In this document: positions 53,241-62,320 of the stretch, piece by piece
How positions within the stretch are numbered: position 1 is the first letter of the stretch
How the letters are laid out: every line of letters starts with the position of its first letter
Source: Sphingomonas glacialis
GTDB lineage: Bacteria > Pseudomonadota > Alphaproteobacteria > Sphingomonadales > Sphingomonadaceae
DNA: 64,000 bases
Direction: 5' to 3'
NCBI RefSeq assembly: GCF_014653575.1
Contig: NZ_BNAQ01000005.1
Coordinates: 62,001 to 126,000 of the forward strand
Notes under the pieces: generated by a model
Databases searched by the model: none
What the model was told of the DNA's origin: nothing
What the model saw: only the letters and a program-made list of their open reading frames with translations
Translations under genes and position numbers: made by a program

Positions 53241-53372
53241 CGGACGGTCTCGGGGGACGAATACGGGCAGTGGCAGCGCATCGATCGGGATCCTCTCGCG
53301 GTGTTCTGATGACACCGAGCGCCCCAATGCGTGCTTCCTATGCCCTTTGTAAAATATTGGATTTTGCGAATA

Positions 53373-53391
53373 GCATAGGTTGAGGCTATGC
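53373..53391. promoter_or_regulatory. Candidate LysR-binding dyad upstream of the hydroxylase gene
   Basis: GCATAG-GTTGAGG-CTATGC is a perfect 6-bp inverted repeat. It overlaps the 3' end of lysR and lies about 135 bases upstream of the hydroxylase start. The half-site CATAG also occurs in the dyad region at 54297-54311. It fits the spaced-palindrome type bound by LysR regulators. Confidence 0.4.
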
Positions 53392-54279
53392 CAGGACGGC
53401 GGTGATCGCCTTTACCAATTGTGCGCCCAGGTCGGATAGCGCGCGATTGCGGAGCGTGCGGATCCCGATGCTGCGCGTGACCTTCGCGTCGGTCACCGGC
53501 ACCGCGCGCAGCACGCCCATCGACAGTTCGGCGCGGGCCACGCCGCGCGGCAGCATCGTGACGCGCGCGCCGCCGCGCACGATCGCCATCGAGGTCAGCA
53601 GCGAATCGCAATAGATCACGTCGAGCGGCAAGGGCACTTCGGCGGCGAGGAACAGCGCATCGATCTGCCGCCGGAACGCGCCGCCCGGCAGCGGCAGCAC
53701 CCACCCCATCGCGCTCATCTCACCGAGCGACACCGTCGGCCCCAGCGCGTCATGCGCCTTCCCGACAATCAGCGTGAAAGGATCGCGCGCGATACTGATC
53801 TCCGTAATATCCTCGGGCGGCGGCTCGATCCCGGTCGTCACCACCGCCACCTCGATCGCGCCGCGCCGCAGCAGATCGGCGAGCTGCGCGTCCGACCGCT
53901 CGATGATATGCAGCGCCATCTGGTCGGCTTGCGCCATGCGATTGATCGCGGCGGGCAGCAGGCTGACCAGCGCGCCGGGCGTCCCGCCGACGCGCAACGG
54001 CCCACGGACGCCCTTGCTGGCAAGCGCGACCGACTCCTCGGTATCGCGCAGCAATGCCTCCATCATCTCGGCGCGGCGCATCAGCACCGTGCCCGTATCG
54101 GTCAGCACGATCCCGCGCCGCCCCCGCACGAACAAGGCCGTGCCAAGCTGCTTTTCCAATTGCGCGATCGCCACCGAAACCGAGGGTTGCGAGATGTTGA
54201 GCTCGCGCGCCGCCCCGCTGATCGAACCGCCGCGGCCGATCGCCAGAAACATGCGCAAGACGCGGGAATCGATCATCAT
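53386..54279 (-). CDS. LysR-family regulator of the aromatic/glycoside locus
   Basis: A 297-residue LysR-type regulator. The N-terminal helix-turn-helix is LRMFLAIGRGGSISGAAREL, NISQPSVSVAIAQLEKQLG and LFVRGRRGIVLTDTGTVLM. The effector domain begins near 90 (RGPLRVGGTPGALVSLLPAA). It lies between the minus-strand hydroxylase unit and the plus-strand dioxygenase operon, the classic place for a regulator that controls both. Two inverted-repeat sites flank it. The effector is presumably a pathway substrate. Confidence 0.9.
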   Translation of the reverse strand: MMIDSRVLRMFLAIGRGGSISGAARELNISQPSVSVAIAQLEKQLGTALFVRGRRGIVLTDTGTVLMRRAEMMEALLRDTEESVALASKGVRGPLRVGGTPGALVSLLPAAINRMAQADQMALHIIERSDAQLADLLRRGAIEVAVVTTGIEPPPEDITEISIARDPFTLIVGKAHDALGPTVSLGEMSAMGWVLPLPGGAFRRQIDALFLAAEVPLPLDVIYCDSLLTSMAIVRGGARVTMLPRGVARAELSMGVLRAVPVTDAKVTRSIGIRTLRNRALSDLGAQLVKAITAVLA

Positions 54280-54296
54280 GGCCTCCGTCCACGGCT

Positions 54297-54311
54297 ATAG
54301 TCATAGACTAT
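54297..54311. promoter_or_regulatory. Candidate LysR operator in the divergent promoter region
   Basis: ATAGTC-ATA-GACTAT is a perfect 6-bp dyad between lysR and the dioxygenase gene. Two ATGCAT palindromes follow at about 54310 and 54325. The spacing ATAG-N7-CTAT fits a T-N11-A type LysR site. Confidence 0.45.
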
Positions 54312-54397
54312 GCATCTCTAGGCAATGCATATTTGCGGATATGTCGATCGGCGCGCATAGCGACACCGACCGCGCATCCGCGGCTGGAGAGAGGATC

Positions 54398-55288
54398 ATG
54401 GCCCGTTTCCCGATCACCGGGCTGCGCAGCGTCGATCTGACGGTGCCCGATCTCGCCGCCGCGATCGATTTCTACACTGCGGTATGGGGGCTCGACCTGG
54501 CCGATCGCAGCGGCGAGCGCGCATGGCTGCGTGCGACCGGAACCGATTCGCACGTGGTCGCGCTTCACGCCGGCGACGCACCCGACATCCGTTCGATGAC
54601 CTTCCGGCTTGCCGACGATAGCGACCCTGCCGCGCTCTGCGAGTCGGCGCTCGCGCACGGCGCGACGCTGCTGCACGCGGCGCGCGCCGCCGACGAGCCT
54701 GGTGGCGGCGCGGTCCTGGCGCTGCGCGACCCGATGGGCCGCGCGATCCGGCTCGTCCAGGGCGACACGCCGGTCGCCGCGCTGCCCGATGATCCCGCGC
54801 GTCCCGAGCGGCTGTCGCACGTCAATTTCAACAGCGACGATGTCGACCGCGACGTCGCCTTCTTCACCGACGCGCTCGGTTTCGGGCTGACCGATCGGTC
54901 GAAGATGATGGGGTTCGTGCGCACCAATGCCGATCATCACACGATCGTCATCTCGACCGCGCCGGTCAACACGCTCAACCATGTCGCCTTCCAAATGCCG
55001 ACCTGGGAGGGCGTGATGCTCGCGGCGGGCAAGATGATCGACCGCAGCTTTCCGATCGGCTGGGGGCCGGGGCGGCACGGGCCGGGCGACAACGTCTTCA
55101 CCTACTTCGTCGATCCGTTCGGCTTCGTCATCGAATACACTGCCGAGGTGTTGCAGGTCGACGAGAGCTATCGCGTCGGCAGCCCGGAGGACTGGACCTG
55201 GCCCCCCGGCCGATCCGACCAATGGGGCATTGCCCCGCCCAAGACCGCGGAATGCAAGGCGGCACAGCTCGCCATTCCGTTCGCCTGA
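54398..55288 (+). CDS. Extradiol ring-cleavage dioxygenase (VOC family, two-domain)
   Basis: A 296-residue two-domain extradiol dioxygenase of the catechol 2,3-dioxygenase/BphC type. The C-terminal domain contains a complete metal triad: His141 in RLSHVNFNSDD, His195 in LNHVAFQMPTWEG and Glu246 in FVIEYTAEVLQ. The N-terminal domain (ITGLRSVDLTVPDLAAAIDF) is the non-catalytic duplicate. It should cleave a dihydroxylated ring with molecular oxygen using Fe(II). The ATG at 54398 has GGAGAGAGG upstream. First gene of a three-gene plus-strand operon divergent from lysR. Confidence 0.9.
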   Translation: MARFPITGLRSVDLTVPDLAAAIDFYTAVWGLDLADRSGERAWLRATGTDSHVVALHAGDAPDIRSMTFRLADDSDPAALCESALAHGATLLHAARAADEPGGGAVLALRDPMGRAIRLVQGDTPVAALPDDPARPERLSHVNFNSDDVDRDVAFFTDALGFGLTDRSKMMGFVRTNADHHTIVISTAPVNTLNHVAFQMPTWEGVMLAAGKMIDRSFPIGWGPGRHGPGDNVFTYFVDPFGFVIEYTAEVLQVDESYRVGSPEDWTWPPGRSDQWGIAPPKTAECKAAQLAIPFA

Positions 55289-55307
55289 TTGCTTTAGGAG
55301 AAACGCC

Positions 55308-56309
55308 ATGACGCTCAATCGAACCCTGCCCGGTGCCACCCCCTATGTCCTGCGCGCCGGCGAGGGCGTGTCGCATCTCGTGGCGGGCCAAGTCGTGCGC
55401 ACGCTCGCCGGGATCGAGCAGACTGCGGGAGGTTTCGGCGCGATGGTGTGCGACGCCCCGCTCGATCGCGGTCCGATCCCGATGCACTGGCACGAGCGCG
55501 AGCATGACACCTGGTTCTGCGTCCGCGGCAAGCTGCAGGTGTGGAGCGGCGATCAATCGCGCGTGCTGACCCCCGGCGACTTCGCCTATGTCAAACCGGG
55601 CGGCACGCACAGCTATCAAAGCGTCGCCCCGCGCACGCAATTCTTCGGCGTCGTGGCCCCCGGCGGATGGGAGCAGTTCTTCGCCGATGCGGGCGAAGTG
55701 TGGGGGATGACCGGGCTGCCGCCCGCCGACAAGCCGTTCGACTTCTCGCGGATGGGGCCGGCGATGGGCAAGCACGGCATCATGCGCGTCGACAATCCGG
55801 TCTATGCCGAGGCCACCCCGGTCGGCGCCGCCGATCAGCAGTTGCCGGGTACGCCCGCATCCTACTTCCTCGAAGCAGGCTATGGCACGCGCCGCACTTT
55901 GCTCGGCCATCTCTCGACCGCGGTCCTCACGACCGAGGAAAGCGCGGGATTCATCGATATGCGCGTCATCGAGGGCGGGCATGGTGCGACGATGCCGGCG
56001 CTGCGCCACGCCGCTACGCATCTGTTTCTCTATATCCTCGACGGCCAGGTCGCGCTGACGCTCGACGGCGAGACCTATCAGCTCGGCAGCGGCGATTCGG
56101 CCAATATCCCGGCGGGGACCGCTTATGCGACGCAGATCCTTTCGGGGGCCGCCCGCTGGGTCGCGACGGCGTCGGGCGGCAATGGTGCCGAGCTCTGGGA
56201 TGTCGCGGGCAGTGACTGCGCCGCCTTCTGCTTCCCGACCGAGCATGACCGCGCGGGCGATCTCGCGAACCTCACGCGCGCCGAGCAGATCGACGTGACG
56301 CTCGCCTGA
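55308..56309 (+). CDS. Bicupin, quercetin 2,3-dioxygenase-like
   Basis: A 333-residue protein with two cupin domains. The N-terminal cupin has the metal motif PIPMHWHEREHDTWFCVRGK, with His60, His62 and a downstream acidic residue, and His101 in KPGGTHSYQS. The C-terminal cupin (about 215-290: MRVIEGGHGATMPALRHAAT, LFLYILDGQVALTLDGETYQ) lacks the full ligand set. Arrangement and size resemble fungal/bacterial quercetin dioxygenases, which open the flavonol C-ring. Other activities (isomerase, other dioxygenase) cannot be excluded. It ends by TGATG overlap with the next gene. Confidence 0.75.
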   Translation: MTLNRTLPGATPYVLRAGEGVSHLVAGQVVRTLAGIEQTAGGFGAMVCDAPLDRGPIPMHWHEREHDTWFCVRGKLQVWSGDQSRVLTPGDFAYVKPGGTHSYQSVAPRTQFFGVVAPGGWEQFFADAGEVWGMTGLPPADKPFDFSRMGPAMGKHGIMRVDNPVYAEATPVGAADQQLPGTPASYFLEAGYGTRRTLLGHLSTAVLTTEESAGFIDMRVIEGGHGATMPALRHAATHLFLYILDGQVALTLDGETYQLGSGDSANIPAGTAYATQILSGAARWVATASGGNGAELWDVAGSDCAAFCFPTEHDRAGDLANLTRAEQIDVTLA

Positions 56310-57265
56310 TGGAGCGGGCGCTCTCGATCGGCTGCACCTTCTCCGACCGGATCGAGGCGCTGCTCGATGGTCGCGTGTCGATCGAGGGCGTGGCGCACGA
56401 TCTCCTGATCGTCGAGCCGCAGCGGCTGTTCCGGCAGGTATTGCACGACCAGGCCTATGACGTCGCCGAGCTCTCGATGGGGTCGCACATCGCCGCGATC
56501 GCGGCGGGGCGGCGCGACTATCGCGCGGTGCCGGCGTTCCTGTCGCGCAGCTTCCGCCATTCGAACCTGTATGTGCGGACCGACCGCGGGATCGCGTCGC
56601 CCGCCGATCTGGCGGGCAAGCGGATCGGCCTCGTCGATTTCCAGCAAACCGCGGCGCTGTGGCTGCGCGGCTTGCTTGCCGACGATTACGGCGTCGCGCG
56701 CGAATCAATCACCTGGATCACCGGCGGCCTCCACGCGCCGATGCTCGAGGACCGGATGCCGCTCGTCTTGCTGCCGGGGCTGCGCGTCGAACGTTCGCCC
56801 GAGACGCTCGACGCGTTGCTGCGCGCGGGCGCGATCGACGCCGTCATCAGCCCGACCGCACCCCGCGCCTTCGCCGATCCCGCCACCCCGGTCGATCGGC
56901 TCTGGCCCGATCCCCGAGCGGCAGAGCTGCTGTTCTGGGAAAGCCGCCGGCTGTTCCCGATCATGCACGTGCTGGTCGTCCGGCGCAGTCTGATCGCCGC
57001 GCGCGCCGGTCTGGCGGACGCGGTGTTCGCGGCCTTCGACGCGGCCCGCAGCATTGCAGCGGCGGACTTGCACTCGCGCGATTTCCCCAAGGTCATGGTG
57101 CCGTGGCTGCCCTCCTTCGTCCACCAGGCGCACGCCGCGCTCGGCACGGATCCCTGGACCTATGGAGTCGAGGGCAATCGCGACGTGCTGGAAACGATGC
57201 TGCGCTATGCGGTCGCCGACGGGCTCGCGCCGCCATCGCTGCGCGTCGACGACCTGTTCGCCTGA
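56309..57265 (+). CDS. 4,5-dihydroxyphthalate decarboxylase-like protein
   Basis: A 318-residue protein of the family that includes 4,5-dihydroxyphthalate decarboxylase and related periplasmic-binding-like folds. LSIGCTFSDRIEALLDGRVS, YDVAELSMGSHIAAIAAGRR, YRAVPAFLSRSFRHSNLYVR and ASPADLAGKRIGLVDFQQTA match. There is no signal peptide, favouring an enzyme over a solute-binding protein. In the operon it may decarboxylate an aromatic intermediate. The start shares one base with the cupin stop (TGATG). Confidence 0.75.
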   Translation: MERALSIGCTFSDRIEALLDGRVSIEGVAHDLLIVEPQRLFRQVLHDQAYDVAELSMGSHIAAIAAGRRDYRAVPAFLSRSFRHSNLYVRTDRGIASPADLAGKRIGLVDFQQTAALWLRGLLADDYGVARESITWITGGLHAPMLEDRMPLVLLPGLRVERSPETLDALLRAGAIDAVISPTAPRAFADPATPVDRLWPDPRAAELLFWESRRLFPIMHVLVVRRSLIAARAGLADAVFAAFDAARSIAAADLHSRDFPKVMVPWLPSFVHQAHAALGTDPWTYGVEGNRDVLETMLRYAVADGLAPPSLRVDDLFA

Positions 57266-57354
57266 CCTGGCCGCCCGCTCGGTTTGCAATTTCGCTCGAT
57301 CGACCCGTCGCTCCACGACCGGGTGGCAGGCAGAAGACCGAATCTTACCGGATT

Positions 57355-57369
57355 TTAACCACACATTAG
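57355..57369 (+). promoter_or_regulatory. CtrA-box-like sequence before the flavoprotein/GT-C operon
   Basis: TTAA-CCACACA-TTAG matches the CtrA consensus TTAA-N7-TTAA at seven of eight fixed positions, including the preferred CC after the first half. It lies 50 bases upstream of the start codon at 57419. Confidence 0.45.
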
Positions 57370-57418
57370 ACTTTCGCAGCCAAACCGACCGGCGAAGACA
57401 CTCTTCGAAGGGATTTCC

Positions 57419-58924
57419 ATGCACCGCGACCAGCCCGTCGATGTCGCCATCATCGGTGCGGGCCCGGCCGGCCTGACGGCCGCGTATCAGCTCACCAAGC
57501 TCGGCTATTCGGTGACGGTGATCGAAAAGGATCCGACCTATGTCGGCGGGATCAGCCGGACGGTCGAGAAAGACGGCTTTCGCTTCGATATCGGCGGGCA
57601 CCGCTTCTTCTCGAAGTCGAAGGAAGTCGTCGACCTGTGGAACGAGCTGCTCCCCGACGATTTCATCGAGCGGCCGCGGATGAGCCGCATCTATTACGAA
57701 GGCAAATTCTACAGCTATCCGCTGCGTGCGTTCGAGGCGCTGCGCAATCTCGGCATCTGGCGTTCGACGCTGTGCATGGCGAGCTATGCGCGCTGGAAGA
57801 TCCGTCCGCACAAGGAGGTTAAGTCGTTCGAGCAGTGGGTGGTCAACCAGTTCGGCCACAAACTCTATTCGATCTTTTTCAAGACCTATACCGAGAAGGT
57901 GTGGGGGATGCCGTGCGGCGAAATGTCGGCCGATTGGGCGGCGCAGCGCATCAAGGGGCTGAGCCTCGGCGGCGCGGTGCTCGACGGGATCAAGCGCTCG
58001 CTCGGTCTCAACAAGCGTCGCAACGACGGCATGGCGGTGAAGTCCTTGCTCGAAACCTTCCGCTATCCGCGGCAGGGGCCAGGCATGATGTGGGATGCCG
58101 CGCGCGATCGCGTCGTCGAAGGCGGCAACCGCGTCGAAATGGCGACATCGCTCCACCAGCTCAGCCATGACGCCGCGACGGGCCGCTGGCGCGTCGCGGT
58201 GCAGCGTGACGGCGAGATCCGCACGCTCAACGCTGGACACGTCATCTCGTCGGCGCCGATGCGCGAACTCGCCGGGCGGATCCATCCGCTGCCCGAGACG
58301 CTGCCGCTCGCGCTCGACTTGCGGTATCGCGACTTCCTGACGGTGGCGCTGATGATCAAGGCCGACGATCTGTTTCCCGACAATTGGATTTACGTCCACG
58401 ACCCCCGCGTGAAGGTCGGCCGTGTCCAGAATTTCCGGAGCTGGTCGCCCGAAATGGTGCCCGACCCGACGCTCGCTTGCGTCGGACTCGAATATTTCTG
58501 CTTCGAGGGCGACGGCATCTGGTCGTCGAGCGACGCCGATTTGGTCGCGCTCGCGACCGCCGAACTCGCCACGCTCGGCCTATGCGATCCGGCCTCGGTG
58601 GTCGGCGGCGAGGTCGTGCGGCAGGAAAAGGCCTATCCCGTCTATGACGACGCCTATCGCGCGAATGTCGATGCGATGCGCGCGGAGCTCGAGGCGCGTT
58701 ACGACACGCTGCATCTCGTCGGGCGCAACGGCATGCACCGCTACAACAACCAGGATCACGCCATGATGACCGCGATGCTGACGGTGCGCAACATCGTCGC
58801 GGGCGAGCGGATCTACGATATCTGGGCGGTCAACGAAGACGCCGAATATCACGAAGCCGGTCACGACAGCGAGCAGGCCGCGCTCGCCAGCGTGCGGCAT
58901 GTGCCCAAGCGGCTGGCGGCGTGA
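57419..58924 (+). CDS. FAD-dependent oxidoreductase (UDP-galactopyranose mutase/protoporphyrinogen oxidase-like)
   Basis: A 501-residue flavoprotein. The N-terminal FAD site is VDVAIIGAGPAGLTAAYQLT, followed by VIEKDPTYVGGISRTVEKDG and FRFDIGGHRFFSKSKEVVDL. The 'GGHRFF' block and WGMPCGEMSADWAAQRIKGL occur in a family of sugar-processing or carotenoid-like amine-oxidase-fold proteins paired with membrane glycosyltransferases. The C-terminus GRNGMHRYNNQDHAMMTAML is the conserved FAD-closing motif. The substrate is unknown. It overlaps the GT-C gene by GTGA. A CtrA-like site lies upstream. Confidence 0.85.
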   Translation: MHRDQPVDVAIIGAGPAGLTAAYQLTKLGYSVTVIEKDPTYVGGISRTVEKDGFRFDIGGHRFFSKSKEVVDLWNELLPDDFIERPRMSRIYYEGKFYSYPLRAFEALRNLGIWRSTLCMASYARWKIRPHKEVKSFEQWVVNQFGHKLYSIFFKTYTEKVWGMPCGEMSADWAAQRIKGLSLGGAVLDGIKRSLGLNKRRNDGMAVKSLLETFRYPRQGPGMMWDAARDRVVEGGNRVEMATSLHQLSHDAATGRWRVAVQRDGEIRTLNAGHVISSAPMRELAGRIHPLPETLPLALDLRYRDFLTVALMIKADDLFPDNWIYVHDPRVKVGRVQNFRSWSPEMVPDPTLACVGLEYFCFEGDGIWSSSDADLVALATAELATLGLCDPASVVGGEVVRQEKAYPVYDDAYRANVDAMRAELEARYDTLHLVGRNGMHRYNNQDHAMMTAMLTVRNIVAGERIYDIWAVNEDAEYHEAGHDSEQAALASVRHVPKRLAA

Positions 58925-60684
58925 CTCGCGAGCGGCTTTGGCCTTCGGTCCTGATCGGCTGGGCCATTGCCGCATGCGTCCTGATCTTCGTCTCGTCGCG
59001 GCAGATCGCGCATCTGTGGTTTCCCGATCCCGACGATGCGATGCGGCTGCTCGAGGTTCGCGACTGGCTGAATGGACAGAGCTGGTGGGATGTCGGCCAG
59101 CACCGCCTGTGGGACGGGCATTTCGCGATGCACTGGTCGCGGCTCGTCGATCTGCCGCTGGCAATGGTCATGCTGGTGTTCGATCCGGTTTTCGGCCCGG
59201 CGGTCGCCAACCGGATCGCTTTGGTCGCGGTGCCACTGGTGACGCTGCTCGCGGTGCTGGCGCTCGGCGCGGAACTGACGCGGCGCGTTGCCGGGCTCGA
59301 GCGTGCCAAGCTGGCGGTGCTGCTGGCACCGCTTTCAGTCCCGCTGCTCGATCAACTCCGTCCGCTGCGGATCGACCATCACGGGTGGCAGGTCGTTTTT
59401 GCTTTGCTCGCGGTCACCGCGTTGTTGGCAAAGCCGACTGCGCGCTCGGGCGCGCTGGTCGGGCTCGCGCTCGCCGTTTTGCTGACGATCTCGCTCGAGG
59501 GGATGCCGATCACCGTCGCGATCCTTGGCGTCGTCGTGCTTGCCTGGGCGTTCGACCCGACGCGACGCCCGCAAGCGTTGGGCGCGGTATGGGCGGTGAC
59601 GGGTTTGGTAAGCGCGCTCCACGTCGCGACGCGCGGTCCGGCGATCTTCGCACCCGCTTGCGACGCGATCTCGCCCGCCTGGATCGTTGGGCTTGGCACC
59701 GCGACGCTCGGCGTAACGCTTGCGATGATGGTGCCGCGCGCGTCGCGCGCGGCGCGCGTGGCGCTGTTGGCAGTTGCGGGTGGAGCGGCCCTGGCAGTGC
59801 TCGGTATCCTCGCGCCCAAATGTCTGGTTGGCCCGTTCGCCGCGCTCGATCCGCTGGTCCGCAAATTCTGGTACGATAACGTTTCGGAAGGGCTGCCGGT
59901 CTGGCAGCAGACGCCCGGCGCGGCGCTCATGACGATTGGCTTTCCGATTGTCGGGTTGGTTGGCGGCGTGTTCGCGTGGCGCGCGAGCGAAGGCCGCGCG
60001 CGCGCGCAATGGACGATGCTGCTGGCGCTCGCCGCGGGATCGCTCGTGGTGTCGCTGCTGGTGATGCGCTCGGGTGCGACCGCGAACGCGTTGGCGCTGC
60101 CGGGGGCGGCGTGGGCGCTCCATGCGATGTTGACGCGCGCGCGCGGGGTGCGATCGCTTATTCTTCGGACGCTCGCAACTGCGGGCTCCCTGGTCGCGGC
60201 AACCCCTGGCTTGGCCCTTGTCGCGCTGCTGGGGGCGGGGGGTGCCTTCGGGTTGCAGGCCATGCCGGCCGCGCCACGACCTTTGCGGCCAGCATGCACC
60301 CACGGGCATGAGATGGCCGATCTCGCCCAATTGCCCCCCGCTCGGATTTTCGCGCCGATCGACGTGACCCCCAATGTGTTGGCCTGGACCCGGCACAGCG
60401 CGGTCGGGGCGGGCTATCATCGCAACATCGCGGCGCTCCACACCGTGCTCGCGACGTTCATGGGCACGCCCGAAACCGCGCATCGCCGCGTGCTCGCCAG
60501 TGGCGCGGCCTATCTCGCGGCATGCCCTGGTGAGAATGAAACCGAAATGTACAAACATGCCGCGCCCAACGGGCTGTGGGCACGGCTCGAACGTGGCGAA
60601 CGGATCGACTGGCTCCAGCCAATTCCGCTTGCGGGTTCGCCCGTTCTGGTGTGGCGCGTGGTCCCCGACCCGCACCACCCATAG
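58921..60684 (+). CDS. GT-C-type membrane glycosyltransferase-like protein
   Basis: A 587-residue membrane protein with about ten to twelve hydrophobic helices and a C-terminal periplasmic part (from about 455). The first periplasmic loop has FPDPDDAMRLLEVRDWLNGQ, where DPDD is a DxD-type catalytic motif seen in GT-C enzymes using lipid-linked sugars, and a later loop has LRIDHHGWQVVFALL. GTG start at 58921 overlaps the flavoprotein stop. The pair probably builds or modifies a surface glycan on a lipid carrier; this is inference. Confidence 0.78.
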   Translation: MTRERLWPSVLIGWAIAACVLIFVSSRQIAHLWFPDPDDAMRLLEVRDWLNGQSWWDVGQHRLWDGHFAMHWSRLVDLPLAMVMLVFDPVFGPAVANRIALVAVPLVTLLAVLALGAELTRRVAGLERAKLAVLLAPLSVPLLDQLRPLRIDHHGWQVVFALLAVTALLAKPTARSGALVGLALAVLLTISLEGMPITVAILGVVVLAWAFDPTRRPQALGAVWAVTGLVSALHVATRGPAIFAPACDAISPAWIVGLGTATLGVTLAMMVPRASRAARVALLAVAGGAALAVLGILAPKCLVGPFAALDPLVRKFWYDNVSEGLPVWQQTPGAALMTIGFPIVGLVGGVFAWRASEGRARAQWTMLLALAAGSLVVSLLVMRSGATANALALPGAAWALHAMLTRARGVRSLILRTLATAGSLVAATPGLALVALLGAGGAFGLQAMPAAPRPLRPACTHGHEMADLAQLPPARIFAPIDVTPNVLAWTRHSAVGAGYHRNIAALHTVLATFMGTPETAHRRVLASGAAYLAACPGENETEMYKHAAPNGLWARLERGERIDWLQPIPLAGSPVLVWRVVPDPHHP

Positions 60685-61081
60685 ACGCGTCCCCGTAACC
60701 GCCTAGCAGGATCTGTCGCCACGCGCCGATCCGATGTCGCCGCGACAGTTCCGATAGGGCAGGTGGGCGGGATCCGACGCAGATCCGGAAATCTGCGTAG
60801 TGCGCGGTGCCGCGCAAGCTGCGTACGATCGTACCAACCAGAACCGAAGCGGTGCTCAGTCAGGCGAAGATATCGATTTTCAATGTATGTCATAGCTTTT
60901 GTCAGCCATCGCGAACATAAGAGCTGTTCTAGTATAGAGATCATAAAAACGCATAATACTATATTTATTAACCTAATTAACAAATATAAATATCAGAATA
61001 TTCATCGCGGATTTTCCTTCCATCTTGGATATCCTCTGGGAGGACATGAAGCGCAGGGTTGACCGGTGAGGAGAAACTCCC
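60685..61081. other. 397-base gap with an AT-rich leader for the FixJ-like gene
   Basis: No gene is seen. Bases about 60880-61020 are strongly AT-rich compared with the rest of the window, with runs such as ATACTATATTTATTAACC and ACAAATATAAATATCAG. TTAACCTAATTAAC (60968-60981) has two CtrA half-sites but with a 5-base rather than 7-base spacer. The stretch probably holds the promoter of the regulator at 61082. Confidence 0.5.
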
Positions 61082-61714
61082 GTGATGCGCAGCTGTTATA
61101 TTGTCGATGACGACGATGCGACGCGCGCGTCGCTCCAGACCTTGGTCGCCGCGCGGTTCGATATCGTGGTGCAGGGGTTCATATCGGGCGACGCTTTTCT
61201 GGGCCGGGTGGCGGATCTCGACCCTGGCGTCGTGCTGCTCGACTATAGCATGCCGGGACGCAACGGCATCGAGGTCGTGAAGCTGCTGACCGATCAATAT
61301 CCGCAAATGGTGCCCGTCATGCTTACCGGGAAGGGCAGCACGCTTGCGGCGGTCGAGGCGATGAAGGCCGGTGCGCTCGATTTCCTCGAAAAACCCTACG
61401 ATCCCGAAGCGCTGTTCAGCGTGATCGAGGCGGCGTTCGATCGGGCTGGGGAGATCGTGCAGGCGGCCGAGAAGGCGCGGAATGCGGCCGAACGCCTCGC
61501 GCGGCTGTCGCCGCAGGAAAGCAATGTGCTGCGCGGGCTGATTGCGGGCAAGCGCAACAAGATCATCGCCTACGAGCTTGGGCTCAGTCCGCGCACGGTC
61601 GAAATCTACCGCGCCAACCTGATGGCCAAGCTCGATGTCCATAGCCTGTCCGAGGCGCTTCGGATTGCCTATGCCGGCGGTTGGCTCGACGCCGCGCGCG
61701 CCGGATTCACCTGA
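61082..61714 (+). CDS. FixJ/LuxR-type response regulator
   Basis: A 210-residue two-domain regulator. The receiver (1-120) has the acidic cluster DDDDA at 9-13, phosphoacceptor Asp54 in VVLLDYSMPGRNGIEV and Lys104 in DFLEKPYDPEALF. The LuxR-type helix-turn-helix is LSPQESNVLRGLIAGKRNKI, IAYELGLSPRTVEIYRANLM, AKLDVHSLSEALRIA. It belongs to the FixJ/TmoT subgroup. No histidine kinase is adjacent. The GTG at 61082 is the best spaced from GAGGAG at 61068; ATG at 61085 is an alternative. Confidence 0.92.
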   Translation: MMRSCYIVDDDDATRASLQTLVAARFDIVVQGFISGDAFLGRVADLDPGVVLLDYSMPGRNGIEVVKLLTDQYPQMVPVMLTGKGSTLAAVEAMKAGALDFLEKPYDPEALFSVIEAAFDRAGEIVQAAEKARNAAERLARLSPQESNVLRGLIAGKRNKIIAYELGLSPRTVEIYRANLMAKLDVHSLSEALRIAYAGGWLDAARAGFT

Positions 61715-62320
61715 CCGACGCAGCGCGCAGCGCGTAGCGGTGCGGTCAGGCGGCGGCCTGCCCAGTCCTGCCGATCGTCGACAGCCTTCGCCGCTGCCGC
61801 GCAGCATCAGGCTGGTGTGGCGGTCGACTGACCGGCCGAAGCGGTACTATGGTATTTTTCCTAACGCGACGCCGGCCGCTCGACGCGCGAAACTCTCCAA
61901 AGAAAAGAGGCGTTCGCGGGGAACATTCGGTGCCGCACGGAAGCAGGTCGAGCGTCGTCGCGAGCAGATACGCCATGGCTGCGGATCGGGACTTGGGGCC
62001 GCCGCCCACCCACCGCATCGGTGGCACGCCGCCGACCCACGTCGATCGTGTCGGCGGCGCTCGGCTGGTGGGTCTGAGCGCGGGTCTCCAGAAATTGGTG
62101 CTGCGCCGCCGAATCGCGCGGTGCCTTGCTATAATGGAATCGGGAGCGGCGGTGTTCACCACCGACCCGTGTCCGGTCCGCCCCGGGACATCCCCTTGAT
62201 CCCGGACTGCGGCGAAGACCAGCCCCGGTGGAGCAACTACCCCTTGTCCACCACCGGGGCTGGCATTCGGAACCGCGGGTTCACGCTCAATCAGGGCTGG
62301 ATCCAGGAGCGCCGGGCGGA
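61715..62320. other. 606-base non-coding stretch with a nested palindrome
   Basis: No convincing protein gene is found. At 62008-62073 a two-tier dyad is visible: outer arms ACCCACC (62008) and GGTGGGT (62067), inner arms GCCGCCGAC (62028) and GTCGGCGGC (62050). A further stem-loop is listed at 62219-62263. The rest shows no repeat family seen elsewhere in the window. A structured RNA is possible. Confidence 0.45.
62219..62263. repeat. Perfect 13-bp inverted repeat upstream of the PilZ fragment
   Basis: CCAGCCCCGGTGG at 62219-62231 pairs with CCACCGGGGCTGG at 62251-62263 around a 19-base loop. It lies 58 bases before the PilZ start codon. It could be an operator, mRNA structure or relic of an element. 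Confidence 0.65.

Noticed and set aside
60968..60981. CtrA box in TTAACCTAATTAAC before the FixJ-like gene
   Set aside because: The two TTAA half-sites are 5 bases apart instead of 7, and the region is AT-rich, so the match is likely chance.
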